DNA of 64,000 nucleotides from Bufo bufo (taxonomy: Eukaryota > Chordata > Amphibia > Anura > Bufonidae), in the NCBI RefSeq assembly GCF_905171765.1, contig NC_053389.1, forward strand, positions 216,572,624 to 216,636,623. Direction: 5' to 3'. A program made the translations under genes and the position numbers. Of the stretch, positions 20,655 to 30,693 are shown piece by piece (within the stretch, counting starts at the first letter, position 1; the number at the start of each line of letters is the position of its first letter). Below the pieces are notes generated by a model. It had not been told where the DNA came from. It made no database searches and worked only from the letters and a program-made list of their open reading frames with translations.

Positions 20655-21555
20655 TGTAGTGTACGGGAACTGTAATACCCGTCACTACCAAAGTGTCACT
20701 TGGTGTGCTGTCGTCCCTCCTGATTGTGGGGAAGTTGTTATATTTCAGTTTTGTAATGTCATGTAATGTATGTATTTTTCTGTTACTGAAACTTGCATGT
20801 ACAGGCCTGCTAGGGGTGTCATTTCAGCTTCTAGTCAATAGAGGGAGCTAGAGAGCCCTAGTTTATATAAGGCCCAGTCAGGGAAGTGCAAGGAGACGGA
20901 GTCTAGTGTCTGTAATCTACAGTTGGAGATTAGACAATGTCTGAGACAAGTCCAGGCCTGAAGTCTGCCGTTCAGGAGAAGATTCCCTCCTGAATTCCCA
21001 TATGCAGAAACAGGAATATGTTAGCTCAGGAGCCTGAGGAAGTTTCCAGAAGCTGAGAGAGACAGAGGCAAAGATCAGGAAAGCCAGAGGTACTCAGAAA
21101 GACAGAGGAGGTACTTATAAAAGCCATAGCCAAGGATATAAAGCCAGAATTAGGTTAATGGGCCTTGGTGAAGAATTGCTGTATTCCAGGATCAGACAGA
21201 ATTAGAGTGCAAGCTCCTGTGCTGCAAGTCCTGTGTTCAACACTCTGTAATTACCCTGCTATAACTGAATTGCCTGCATCGACCGAATTGCAAAATCGAC
21301 TGTATGCTTCGGAACTGCATTTCCAATATTGTCTCTGCTTGCAAAACTACTAAAGTTGCAGTTCTGTTTTAATACCACGTGTTCTTCAATTTATTCCTGC
21401 TATCCGCAAACGGCGTGCCACCGTTTACTTGGCACTGGCGTCACGAACTATCTTTACCTATACCTGCCCTTGCAGAGAGTCAGCCGTACCAGGTTAGTGT
21501 CTATTGCACTACATCACCCAGAAACACCTACTACACACAACTTGAGTACACTGCA
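20655..21555 (+). repeat. Gypsy B 3' LTR (901 bp)
   Basis: Same length as the 5' LTR and nearly identical. It ends GTACACTGCA, followed by the second GTTA. A frame that opens inside this LTR reads straight into the Gypsy A RNase H, but only by chance of phase. Confidence 0.93.
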
Positions 21556-21559
21556 GTTA

Positions 21560-23455
21560 CCCTTCATAGTTGAGGTTGATGCTTCTGAGGTAGGGGTGGG
21601 TGCGGTCTTGTCTCAGGGTTCCTCTGCTGCCAAATGGCAACCGTGTGCCTTTTTCTCAAAGAAACTCTCCTCCGCAGAGAGAAATTATGATGTGGGAGAT
21701 AGGGAATTGTTGGCCATCAAGTTGGCTTTTGAGGAATGGCGCCATTGGCTAGAGGGAGCCAGACACCCTATTACCGTGTTTACTGACCATAAAAATCTGG
21801 CCTACTTGGAGTCAGCCAAGCGTCTGAACCCGAGACAGGCCAGATGGTCTTTGTTCTTTTCAAGGTTTAATTTTGTTGTTACGTTCCGCCCTGGGGTTAA
21901 GAATGTGAAGGCAGATGCCCTGTCACGTTGTTTTCCGGGAGGTGGGAATTTTGAAGACCCGGGTCCCATTTTGGCTGAAGGTGTGGTGGTCTCTGCTCTT
22001 TTTCCTGAATTGGAGGCAGAGGTGCAGGCAGCCCAGTCAGAAGCTCCTGATCTTTGTCCTCCTGGGAGGTTGTTTGTGCCTCTCGCTTTGAGACACAAGA
22101 TTTTTAAAGAACACCACGACACGGTCCTTGCTGGGCACCCGGGGGCAAGAGCCACACTGGATCTCATCGCTCGGAGATTCTGGTGGCCTGCGCTTCGTAA
22201 GTCGGTTGAGGGTTTTGTGGCAGCTTGCGAGACTTGCGCTCGTGCCAAAGTCCCTCATTCACGGCCATCAGGTCCTCTCCTTCCTTTGCCCATTCCTTCC
22301 CGTCCTTGGACACATCTGTCCATGGACTTCATAACGGACTTGCCTCGTTCCTCGGGGAAGTCTGTGATTCTGGTGGTGGTGGACAGTTTTAGCAAAATTG
22401 TGCATTTTATCCCTTTTCCTGGTTTGCCCAATGCTAAGACGCTGGCGCAGGCATTTATTGACCACATTGTCAAATTGCATGGGATTCCTTCAGACATAGT
22501 CTCTGATAGGGGCACGCAGTTTGTTTCCAGATTCTGGAAGGCTTTCTGTTCTCGCTTGGGGGTTCGGTTGTCATTCTCTTCTGCTTTCCATCCGCAGTCG
22601 AATGGCCAGACAGAGCGCGTCAATCAGAATCTGGAGACATATCTGCGCTGTTTTGTGGCGGAGAATCAGGAGGATTGGTGTTCTTTTTTGTCCCTTGCTG
22701 AGTTTGCTTTAAATAACCGTCGTCAGGAGTCCTCTGATAAGTCACCATTTTTTGGTGCATATGGGTTCCATCCGCAGTTTGGGACTTTCTCGGGAGAGGG
22801 CTCTTCTGGTTTGCCTGATGAGGACAGATTCTCCTCGTCTTTGTCATCTATTTGGCAAAAGATTCAGGATAATCTAAAGAGCATGAGTGAGAGATATAAG
22901 CGTGTGGCGGATAAGAGACGTGTGCCTGGTCCGGACCTGAATGTTGGTGATCTGGTGTGGTTGTCTACCAAGAATATCAAATTGAAGGTTCCCTCCTGGA
23001 AGTTGGGTCCTAGGTTTATTGGGCCTTACAAGATCCTGTCTGTCATCAATCCTGTTGCCTACCGTCTTGATCTTCCTCAGACTTGGAAGATCCATAATGT
23101 TTTTCATAAGTCCTTATTGAAACCTTATGTTCAACCTATTGTACCCTCGCCTTTGCCTCCTCCTCCGATTATGGTTGATGGAAATCTTGAATTTCAGGTC
23201 TCTAGGATTGTGGATTCTCGTCTTGTCCGCGGTTCCCTCCAGTACCTCGTTCATTGGGAGGGTTATGGTCCTGAGGAGAGGATGTGGGTCCCAGTGACGG
23301 ACATTAAGGCCTCTCGTCTCATCAGGGCTTTCCATAGGTCCCATCCTGAGAAGGTGGGCCCTGAGTGTCCGGAGTCCACTCCTAGAGGGAGGGGTACTGT
23401 CACAGCCAGACAGCTGAGAAGCGCTCACAGGAGCTTCTCAGATCCTCCTCCTTGA
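21560..23455 (+). pseudogene. pol: Gypsy A pol, 3' part (RNase H, integrase, chromodomain)
   Basis: The sequence resumes directly after the Gypsy B target copy. RNase H: VEVDASEVGVGAVLSQ at about 21570, then VFTDHKNLAYLE. Integrase: HHCC finger with HDTVLAGHPG and CETCARAK (22110-22245), DDE core with MDFITDLP near 22325, VSDRGTQFVS near 22500 and NGQTERVNQN near 22600. The chromodomain follows at about 23200-23345 (FQVSRIVDSR, YLVHWEGYG, ERMWVPVTD); in chromoviruses it steers integration to modified chromatin. The stop at 23453-23455 lies 58 bp inside the 3' LTR. This part has no internal stop, but it is cut from its own RT by Gypsy B, hence pseudogene. Confidence 0.92.
23383..23397 (+). promoter_or_regulatory. 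Gypsy A polypurine tract
   Basis: AGAGGGAGGGG immediately upstream of the 3' LTR, the expected primer for plus-strand DNA synthesis. It lies inside the end of the pol frame. Confidence 0.7.
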
Positions 23456-23942
23456 ATTTCTTTGTTTTGGTTTAGTTTCTCATCTCGTTAGTCTATCTCA
23501 GCTGTCATGCAGTTAGACTGATCGCTACCCTTTAAGTTCCTCCCCATAATGCAGTAGTGTGCGGCTAATACAACTTCCTGGAGTGTGTGTGCATGCTGTT
23601 CCCAGTTCCCTGTTCTCAGTCGTCAGTCGTCATTCGTCTGCAAGATAAGTGCTGTTTATGTATTTATGATTTTGTCTTTTCTGGATCCAGGTGACCCTGA
23701 CTCCCTCCGTGTCAGTGTAGCGAGCCGGTGGTCGTGTCCCTTCACTATTGTAGGGTCTTCAGGTAATAGATAGCCGAGGAACGTGGATATGCGGCCATCC
23801 ACCTTTGGGGTGTTCGCATAGGCTGAGCAGTGAGGGAGAGCGGCAGGTCTATTGCAGGGGTCTCCCTTTGTTCCTTAGTTGTGGATCCAGAGAGACATTG
23901 TTTATATGGTATTGTCTTGTTTCCTGTACACCATCCGTGACA
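23398..23942 (+). repeat. Gypsy A 3' LTR (545 bp)
   Basis: Longer than the 5' LTR by about 52 bp near 23620-23675, where short GTCGTCA-like repeats are visible. Otherwise the two match with about six or seven substitutions. CATGA follows at 23943-23947. Confidence 0.92.
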
Positions 23943-24472
23943 CATGAACATTGAATGTTGCGATATTAAGTACTAACGGTGCCATTCATGTATTACACAG
24001 AAAGATTCACCCTGCATACACCTATCAAGACCAAGGAATGGAGTATATAACTTAGAATACTTCAAAAAATGGACAATAAACAATGCACAACTTAAGTAAT
24101 AATATAGATGAGCCAGACTCCTAAATAGGATTCTGTACCTTGGGGGGAGATAATCCGATGCCATAATCATATCCTGATCGGCCTAGATCCTTTTTTATAC
24201 CCGATAGGATAAGATCGAATCATAGCGAAGATACAACCTATTATAACAAACTCCCACATCATCACAATGTGAATTCTTGCTACAAGGCATTATAAGGCAC
24301 TATAGAACGCTAAAAAACATTATTTGTCACATAGCTTAAGACAAGCTGTGGTTAGAGGGTGACGTTCAGGATGGTTAACAAAACTAGTTAAACTTCTCTA
24401 ATGAGCATTAAAGGGAGAGAAAAAAAAACGACCTTTCATGTGCATATGATCGCGTAGAGCAGTTATCTATTA
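23943..24472 (-). pseudogene. LINE A, 5' portion: start of ORF2 and sequence upstream of it
   Basis: On the minus strand an ATG at 23985-23983 opens a frame (MAPLVLNIATFNVHG) that reads into the CATGA target and continues at 10744 with the KGPVKR part of the endonuclease N-terminus, matching the usual NVRG...KR start of L1-type endonucleases. Upstream (23986-24472) lies sequence with no convincing protein, probably the inter-ORF region or the end of ORF1. The left end of LINE A is taken as the base before a MITE terminus at 24473, which is approximate. Confidence 0.8.
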
Positions 24473-24973
24473 GGCCTGTTTCACACGGGCGTTGCGGGAA
24501 AATGTGCGGGTGCGTTGCGGGAACACCCACGATTTTTCCGCGCGAGTGCAAAACATTGTAATGCGTTTTGCACTCGCGTGAGAAAAATCTCACATGTTTG
24601 GTACCCAAACCCGAACTTCTTCACAGAAGTTCGGGCTTGGGATCGGTGTTCTGTAGATTGTATTATTTTCCCTTATAACATGGTTATAAGGGAAAATAAT
24701 AGCATTCTGAATACAGAATGCATAGTAAAACAGCGCTGGAGGGGTTAAAAAATAATAATAAATCATTTAACTCACCTTAGTCCACTTGTTCGCGATGCCG
24801 GCATCTGCTTCTGTCCCCTTTACTGAATAGGACCTGTGGTGAGCATTAATTATAGGTCAAGGACCTTTGATGACATCACTCCGGTCATCACATGGTACGT
24901 CACATGATCTTTTACCATGGTGAATCAGGGGCGAACCGGCGAATCAAATTTTTTTAAAATTCGCCCATCACTA
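24473..24973. mobile_element. MITE, possibly composite: Harbinger-like left end, hAT-like right end
   Basis: After TTA at 24470-24472 the left end reads GGCCTGTTTCACACGGGCG. The interior holds two hairpins, one around CCGAACTTCTTCACAGAAGTTCGG (24612-24636) and one around the TTATTTTCCCTTATAA stem near 24665-24700. The right end, TTCGCCCATCACTA at 24960-24973, is instead the reverse of a TAGTGATGGGCGAA hAT terminus. So either two elements are fused here or one is truncated by the other. No coding potential. Confidence 0.55.
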
Positions 24974-25447
24974 CTCCTCAGGTAGGGAATGTCAGCCAGT
25001 TGCAGACTTGCAGCCTAGGGTTTGCACTGCAAGTAGGCAGGGAAAACGAGTGGGGTTCCAGTTAGGGCTCATTGTCTGTGTATTCCTGCCTAACTGTGGT
25101 TACACTTGTTCTCCAAAGGAATATGCTGGGGTTGTGTTGCAATAATTTTATCACTGCTCTCATCAATTGTCGCCTTATTGTTCCTCCTTCATTCAGTTGT
25201 GTCGATTATCAGCAGCACATCCCTAATTACACATGGAGATGTGCTGCCGATAATCAGGCATCTTTCATCCTGATGGACAAAGGAGTGTTTGCTCATTTAT
25301 CGGCTGCTCGATTATACGGCCCAATTATTAGGAACGAATGTTCCTATGAACGCAATGTAATAGGGCCCATAGACTTATTATTGCTCAATCTGTGAGCATA
25401 GTTAATCCAGGAATACAGTAGGAATCCAGACAGAAGTTTTTTGTGAC
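24974..25447. other. Unassigned sequence with a short hairpin
   Basis: Non-coding, without recognised terminal repeats. A hairpin with 18-bp arms lies at 25204-25255 (GATTATCAGCAGCACATC and its near reverse complement). It may be the core of an old MITE. A 107-codon frame on the plus strand has no recognisable domain. Confidence 0.4.
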
Positions 25448-25450
25448 TTA

Positions 25451-25948
25451 GGCTACTTTCACACTAGCGTTCGGAGCGGATCCGCCTGATGTTTCATCAG
25501 ACGGATCCGCTCCGATAATGCAGACGTTCGCATCCGTTCAGAACGGATCCGTCTGCATTAAAACTTAGAAAATTTTCTAAGTCAGAAAGTAGCCTGAGCG
25601 GATCCGTCCAGACTTTACATTGAAAGTCAATGGGGGACGGATCCGCTTGAAGATTGAGCCATATGGTGTCATCTTCAAGCGGATCCGTCCCCATTGACTT
25701 CCATTATAACTCTGGACGGATCCGCTCGCCTCCGCACGGCCAGGCGGACACCCGAACGCTGCTTGCAGCGTTCAGGTGTCCGCTCACTGAGCGGAGCGGA
25801 GGCTGAACGCTGGCAGGCGGATGCATTCTCAGTGGATCCGCCTCCATTGAGAATGCATCAGGGCCGTCCAGCTGCGTTCAGGACCGCTCGTGAGCCCCTT
25901 CAAACGGAGCTCACGAGCGGACACCTGAACGCTAGTGTGAAAGTAGCC
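25451..25948. mobile_element. PIF/Harbinger-type MITE (498 bp)
   Basis: Termini GGCTACTTTCACACTAGCG and the reverse complement, with TTA on the left and TAA on the right, so the palindrome extends through the flanks. The interior is full of GGATCCG motifs and smaller inverted repeats. The same terminal sequence ends the MITEs at 39042 and 48647. Assignment to PIF/Harbinger rests on the 3-bp TWA target of its relatives. Confidence 0.75.
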
Positions 25949-25951
25949 TAA

Positions 25952-26349
25952 GTCGGCCCATGATCAGCCATAGGTTGAATACAGGCTGTTATAAACAGGT
26001 GTCTGCATTTTGTTGACAGCCTCTGAAGAGAGACCCTAAAATGAGGTATACCAGCCAATCAAACAGTATATAAAGTAATGTATTCCAGAATCTGGATCAT
26101 TCATACAGTGCTATAATAGGTTTCTAGTTTCATTTCACATACTGTAACTTTTGTTTTACTGAAACTTGCGTTATTATTCTTGACAGTGGCCAGGGCACCA
26201 CTGCACTTCAACAAGGTAAAAAACAAATTAATCCCAGGTTCAGATTTAAGAGAAATAAAATAGATTAGTCAGAATCCCACAATTAACCCTAAATACTAAT
26301 AGAATTCTGTTAGTACCAGTGACAATGTAAAGAAATTTAATACCTGTGC
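25952..26349. other. Unassigned, possibly unique sequence
   Basis: About 400 bp, AT-rich, with no frame, repeat or terminus that I recognise. Together with 24974-25447 it is the best candidate for non-repetitive host DNA in the window. Confidence 0.4.
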
Positions 26350-26495
26350 TTTTTAAAAAAAAGTTTTTATTAAAGTTTTCAACAAGATAACAGTCATAAA
26401 GAAAATGACACAAATCCTGCTACAATTGCGGGATAAAAAAGAAAGTAAATACAAAAAATAATAGCATATCAATGACATAGGAGCAAATCTGCAGG
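26350..26495 (-). mobile_element. LINE B, extreme 3' end
   Basis: On the minus strand this is the last part of the LINE B 3' UTR: an AATAAA-type signal (TTTATT at about 26366-26371 on the plus strand) close to a short A-rich tail. The assignment follows from continuity across the MITE at 26499 and hAT-2 at 27263. The boundary is approximate. Confidence 0.6.
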
Positions 26496-26498
26496 TAA

Positions 26499-27005
26499 GG
26501 GTACTTTCACACTTGTGGCAGAGGATTCGCCGGAACTGCTTGCCGGATCCGGCATTCCAGACGCAAACGGATGCATTTGTGAGACAGATCCGGATTGCAT
26601 TGCAATACCGGATCCGTCTTTCCAGTTGTCATCAGGAAAAACGGATCCGGTATTTTTTTCCCCACATTTTTAAAGGTCTGCGCATGCGCGGAGCGGAAGA
26701 ACGGATCCGTTAATGCAGCAATTTTAATGCCGGATCTAATACATATCAATGGAAATGAATGCCGGATCCGGCATTCCGGCAAGTGTTCAGGATTTTTTTG
26801 CCGGAGAGAAAACTGCAGCATGCTGCAGTATTTTCTCCGGCCAAAAAACATAAGAGGGACTGAACTGATGCATCCTAATGCATACTGAATGGAATGCTCT
26901 CCATTCAGAATGCATTAGGATAAAACTGATCAGTTTTTTTCCGGTATTGAGCCCCTAGGCCGGAACTCAGTACCGGAAAAGAGAAACGCTAGTGTGAAAG
27001 TACCC
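26499..27005. mobile_element. PIF/Harbinger-type MITE with TAA duplication (507 bp)
   Basis: Termini GGGTACTTTCACACT and the reverse complement, flanked by TAA at 26496-26498 and 27006-27008. The interior is rich in GGATCCG and contains mirrored blocks (for example TTTCTCCGG around a CTGCAGCATGCTGCAG centre). It is inserted in the 3' UTR of LINE B. No coding potential. Confidence 0.85.
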
Positions 27006-27262
27006 TAAATAATATAATTATGACAATAGTAATGAAGTAACAGAATGACCACATAAATGCAAAAGTGACCTATACGTTATGAGTATAAAGATTAATAAAA
27101 CTCTAACCTTAGTGGAACTCATAATGTATTGGTTATCATACAATGTTAATAAAAACAAAAAGAAGAATCACCAATAAAAAGAATAATTAAAACAATTTAT
27201 CTGGGAGAAGACAGTGACATGAATTCAGCCAAACATCCCATCTACGCCTGAAGGGTTGTAAT
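27006..27262 (-). mobile_element. LINE B 3' UTR segment between MITE and hAT-2
   Basis: AT-rich non-coding sequence ending in GTTGTAAT at 27255-27262, the left target copy of hAT-2. On the minus strand it follows the LINE B coding end located beyond hAT-2 (35322 and lower). Confidence 0.65.
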
Positions 27263-27699
27263 TAGTGATGATCGAGCATGCTCGGTCTTCTGCTCAAGCA
27301 TTCGGCACATCCCGGTGTTCGGCCAAATACCGCGTGTGCTCGAGCGCCATGATTGAGTCTCCTCCCTGCATGTTTGTCGGTTGCTAAGCAGCCAATAAAC
27401 GTGCAGGTAAGTACTGTCACTCACTGTAATGCCGTAGCCATGTTGGTTACTGGCATTACAGTGATTGGCTGGCCGGAACGTGTCATCGAGTGCTATAAAG
27501 CACCCGATGACACATGGTTCTGCTCAGTGTTAGTAAGGAAGAGCTGTGCTGTAGAAGGGACAGATAGTGTAGGGAATTGAATTAAATTTTTTGGTTAGGC
27601 AGGGTTGGTGTTTTAAGGACCATTGTTGTGTCTGGCAGCAATATATATTTTTAGCGCAACCTGCGCTAAATAGCTTCCAATTGTTTGGCTGCTGCAGAC

Positions 27700-30620
27700 A
27701 GCGACATTATCTGTGCTACATCTCCTGTGTAACGTGTGCGCAGCCTAAAAATATCTGTGACATCCAGTGTACTTTTTCTGTAGACGGTGTCCGCTACGGA
27801 CAGTTATGTTTCCTGCACTACATCTCCTGTATAAACTTTGCTCATCCTAAAAATATCTGTGACATCCAGTGTACTTTTTTCGTAGATGCTGCAGACAGTG
27901 ACATTACATCTCCTGTATAACGTATGCGCATCCTAAAAATATCTGGGACATCCAGTGTACTTTTTCCGTAGACGCTGTGGAAAGCGACATTATCTGCGCT
28001 ACATCTCCTGTTTACCGTGTGCGCATACTAAAAATATCTGTGACATCCAGTGTACTTTTTCCGTAGATGCTGCAGACAGTGACATTACCTGCGCTACATC
28101 TCCTGTATAACGTATGCACATCCTAAAAATATCTGTGACATCCAGTGTACTTTTTCCGTAGACGCTGCAGAGAGTGACATTATCTGCGCTACATCTCCTT
28201 TTTAACGTGTGCGCATACTAAAAATATCTGTGACATCCAGTGTACTTTTTACGTAGATGGTGTCCGCTGCGGACAGTTACAATACCTGCGCTACATCTCC
28301 TGTATAATGTTTGCGCATCCTAAATATCAGTGACATTCAGTGTAATTTTTTCACTGCTGGTGGCAGCGACATTATCTGCGCTACATCTCCAGTATAATGT
28401 TTGCGCATCATAAATATCAGTGATATTCCCTGACATTACTTTATTAGCCGCTGGTGACAGCGACATTACCTGCGCTACATCTCCTGTATAACGTATGCGC
28501 ATCCTAAAAATATCTGTGACATCCAGTGTACTTTTTCCGTAGACTCTGCAGAGAGTGACATTATCTGCGCTACATCTCCTGTTTACCGTGTGCGCATACT
28601 AAAAATATCTGTGACATCCAGTGTACTTTTTCCGTAGATGCTGCAGACAGTGACATTACCTGCGCTACATCTCCTGTATAACGTATGCACATCCTAAAAA
28701 TATCTGTGACATCCAGTGTACTTTTTCCGTAGACGCTGCAGAGAGTGACATTATCTGCGCTACATCTCCTTTTTAACGTGTGCGCATACTAAAAATATCT
28801 GTGACATCCAGTGTACTTTTTTCGTAGATGCTGCAGACAGTGACATTACCTGCGCTACATCTCCTGTATAACGTATGCGCATCCTAAAAATATCTGGGAC
28901 ATCCAGTGTACTTTTTCCGTAGACGCTGTGGAAAGCGACATTATCTGCGCTACATCTCCTGTTTACCGTGTGCGCATACTAAAAATATCTGTGACATCCA
29001 GTGTACTTTTTCCGTAGATGCTGCAGACAGTGACATTACCTGCGCTACATCTCCTGTATAACGTATGCACATCCTAAAAATATCTGTGACATCCAGTGTA
29101 CTTTTTCCGTAGACGCTGCAGAGAGTGACATTATCTGCGCTACATCTCCTTTTTAACGTGTGCGCATACTAAAAATATCTGTGACATCCAGTGTACTTTT
29201 TACGTAGATGGTGTCCGCTGCGGACAGTTACAATACCTGCGCTACATCTCCTGTATAATGTTTGCGCATCCTAAATATCAGTGACATTCAGTGTAATTTT
29301 TTCACTGCTGGTGGCAGCGACATTATCTGCGCTACATCTCCAGTATAATGTTTGCGCATCATAAATATCAGTGATATTCCCTGACATTACTTTATTAGCC
29401 GCTGGTGACAGCGACATTACCTGCGCTACATCTCCTGTATAACGTATGCGCATCCTAAAAATATCTGTGACATCCAGTGTACTTTTTCCGTAGACTCTGC
29501 AGAGAGTGACATTATCTGCGCTACATCTCCTGTTTACCGTGTGCGCATACTAAAAATATCTGTGACATCCAGTGTACTTTTTCCGTAGATGCTGCAGACA
29601 GTGACATTACCTGCGCTACATCTCCTGTATAACGTATGCACATCCTAAAAATATCTGTGACATCCAGTGTACTTTTTCCGTAGACGCTGCAGAGAGTGAC
29701 ATTATCTGCGCTACATCTCCTTTTTAACGTGTGCGCATACTAAAAATATCTGTGACATCCAGTGTACTTTTTACGTAGATGGTGTCCGCTGCGGACAGTT
29801 ACAATACCTGCGCTACATCTCCTGTATAATGTTTGCGCATCCTAAATATCAGTGACATTCAGTGTAATTTTTTCACTGCTGGTGGCAGCGACATTATCTG
29901 CGCTACATCTCCAGTATAATGTTTGCGCATCATAAATATCAGTGATATTCCCTGACATTACTTTATTAGCCGCTGGTGACAGCGACATTACCTGCGCTAC
30001 ATCTCCTGTATAACGTATGCGCATCCTAAAAATATCTGTGACATCCAGTGTACTTTTTCCGTAGACTCTGCAGAGAGTGACATTATCTGCGCTACATCTC
30101 CTGTTTAACGTGTGCTCATACTAAAAATATCTGTGACATCCAGTGTACTTTTTCCGTAGATGCTGTGGACAGCGACATTATCTGCTTACATCTCCTGTTT
30201 AACGTGTGTGCATACTAAAAATATCTGTGACATCCAGTGTACTTTTTACGTAGATGGTGTGCGCTGCGGACAGCAACCTTACCTGCGCTACATCTCCTGT
30301 ATAACGTTTGCGCTTCCCAAATAGCTGTGACATTCCCTGTAATTTTTTATTAGCCGCTGGTGACAGCAGCGACATTACCTGCACTACATCTCCTGTATAA
30401 CGTTTGCTCATCCTAAATATTAGTGACATTCAGTCTAATTTTTTTGCTGCTGCTTTCAGCGACATTACCTGCGCTACATCTCCTGTATAACGTTTGCGCA
30501 TCCTAAATATCAGTGATATTCAGTTTAATTTCTTTGCTGCTGGTGGCAGTGACATTACCTGCACTACATCTCCTGTATAATGTTTGCACATCCTAAATGT
30601 CAGTGCCATTCAGTTAAATT
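27700..30620 (+). repeat. 95-bp tandem array in the 5' part of hAT-2, with higher-order blocks
   Basis: About 30 units of roughly 95 bp, each with the phrases TGCGCTACATCTCCTGTA and ATCTGTGACATCCAGTGTAC. Groups of units are duplicated exactly: blocks recur at offsets of 951 bp (10 units) and 571 bp (6 units), so one 183-bp stretch is present three times (28320, 29271, 29842). Short minus-strand frames in these copies are repeat artefacts. hAT-3 has a related but more diverged array. Confidence 0.9.
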
Positions 30621-30693
30621 TATTTGCGCATACACTTACAAAACCTGTGCTACTGTACGTGTGACATACTTGCAAGCATATATACCATTTAAT

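Larger units (their letters stand above)
13648..21555 (+). mobile_element. Gypsy B: young Ty3/gypsy LTR retrotransposon nested in Gypsy A
   Basis: 7908 bp with two 901-bp LTRs that differ at only four positions I could find, so it inserted recently. Structure: LTR, primer-binding-like site, 540-bp leader, gag, protease, RT, RNase H, integrase, polypurine tract, LTR. It has no chromodomain and no env-like frame. It is a different lineage from Gypsy A: gag and LTRs are unrelated by eye, and protease lies in a frame shifted by -1 relative to gag. One in-frame TAA separates protease from RT; otherwise pol is open, so it was active not long ago. Confidence 0.95.
10750..23942 (+). mobile_element. 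Gypsy A: chromodomain Ty3/gypsy LTR retrotransposon, split by Gypsy B
   Basis: LTRs of 493 and 545 bp share the ends TGTCACAGCC and CATCCGTGACA and are flanked by CATGA. Order of domains: gag with zinc knuckle, protease, RT, RNase H, integrase, chromodomain. Gag and chromodomain resemble the vertebrate sushi-ichi type of chromovirus. Total span is 13.2 kb, of which 7.9 kb is Gypsy B inserted into pol at 13647/21556. Without that insert the element would be about 5.3 kb, normal for the group. It has no env-like frame. It is dead: a stop between gag and pol, a frameshift in RT, and the insertion. Confidence 0.93.

Noticed and set aside
20369..20659. Possible env-like or accessory frame after Gypsy B pol
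   Set aside because: 96 codons without signal peptide or transmembrane stretch, running into the polypurine tract and LTR; most gypsy elements have none.
21329..21559. Start of a 708-codon frame including the 3' LTR of Gypsy B
   Set aside because: The first 77 codons are LTR sequence that happens to be in phase with Gypsy A RNase H; the real coding part begins at 21560.
10750..23942. Gypsy A plus B as one large retrovirus-like element with extra genes
   Set aside because: Two separate LTR pairs, two target duplications and two complete sets of pol domains show a nested insertion and not one element.
25072..25395. 107-codon plus-strand frame
   Set aside because: It contains the 18-bp-arm hairpin, has no recognisable domain and is not conserved elsewhere in the window.
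28320..30024. Three identical 60-codon minus-strand frames
   Set aside because: Copies of one stretch of the 95-bp array at offsets 951 and 571; no protein features.
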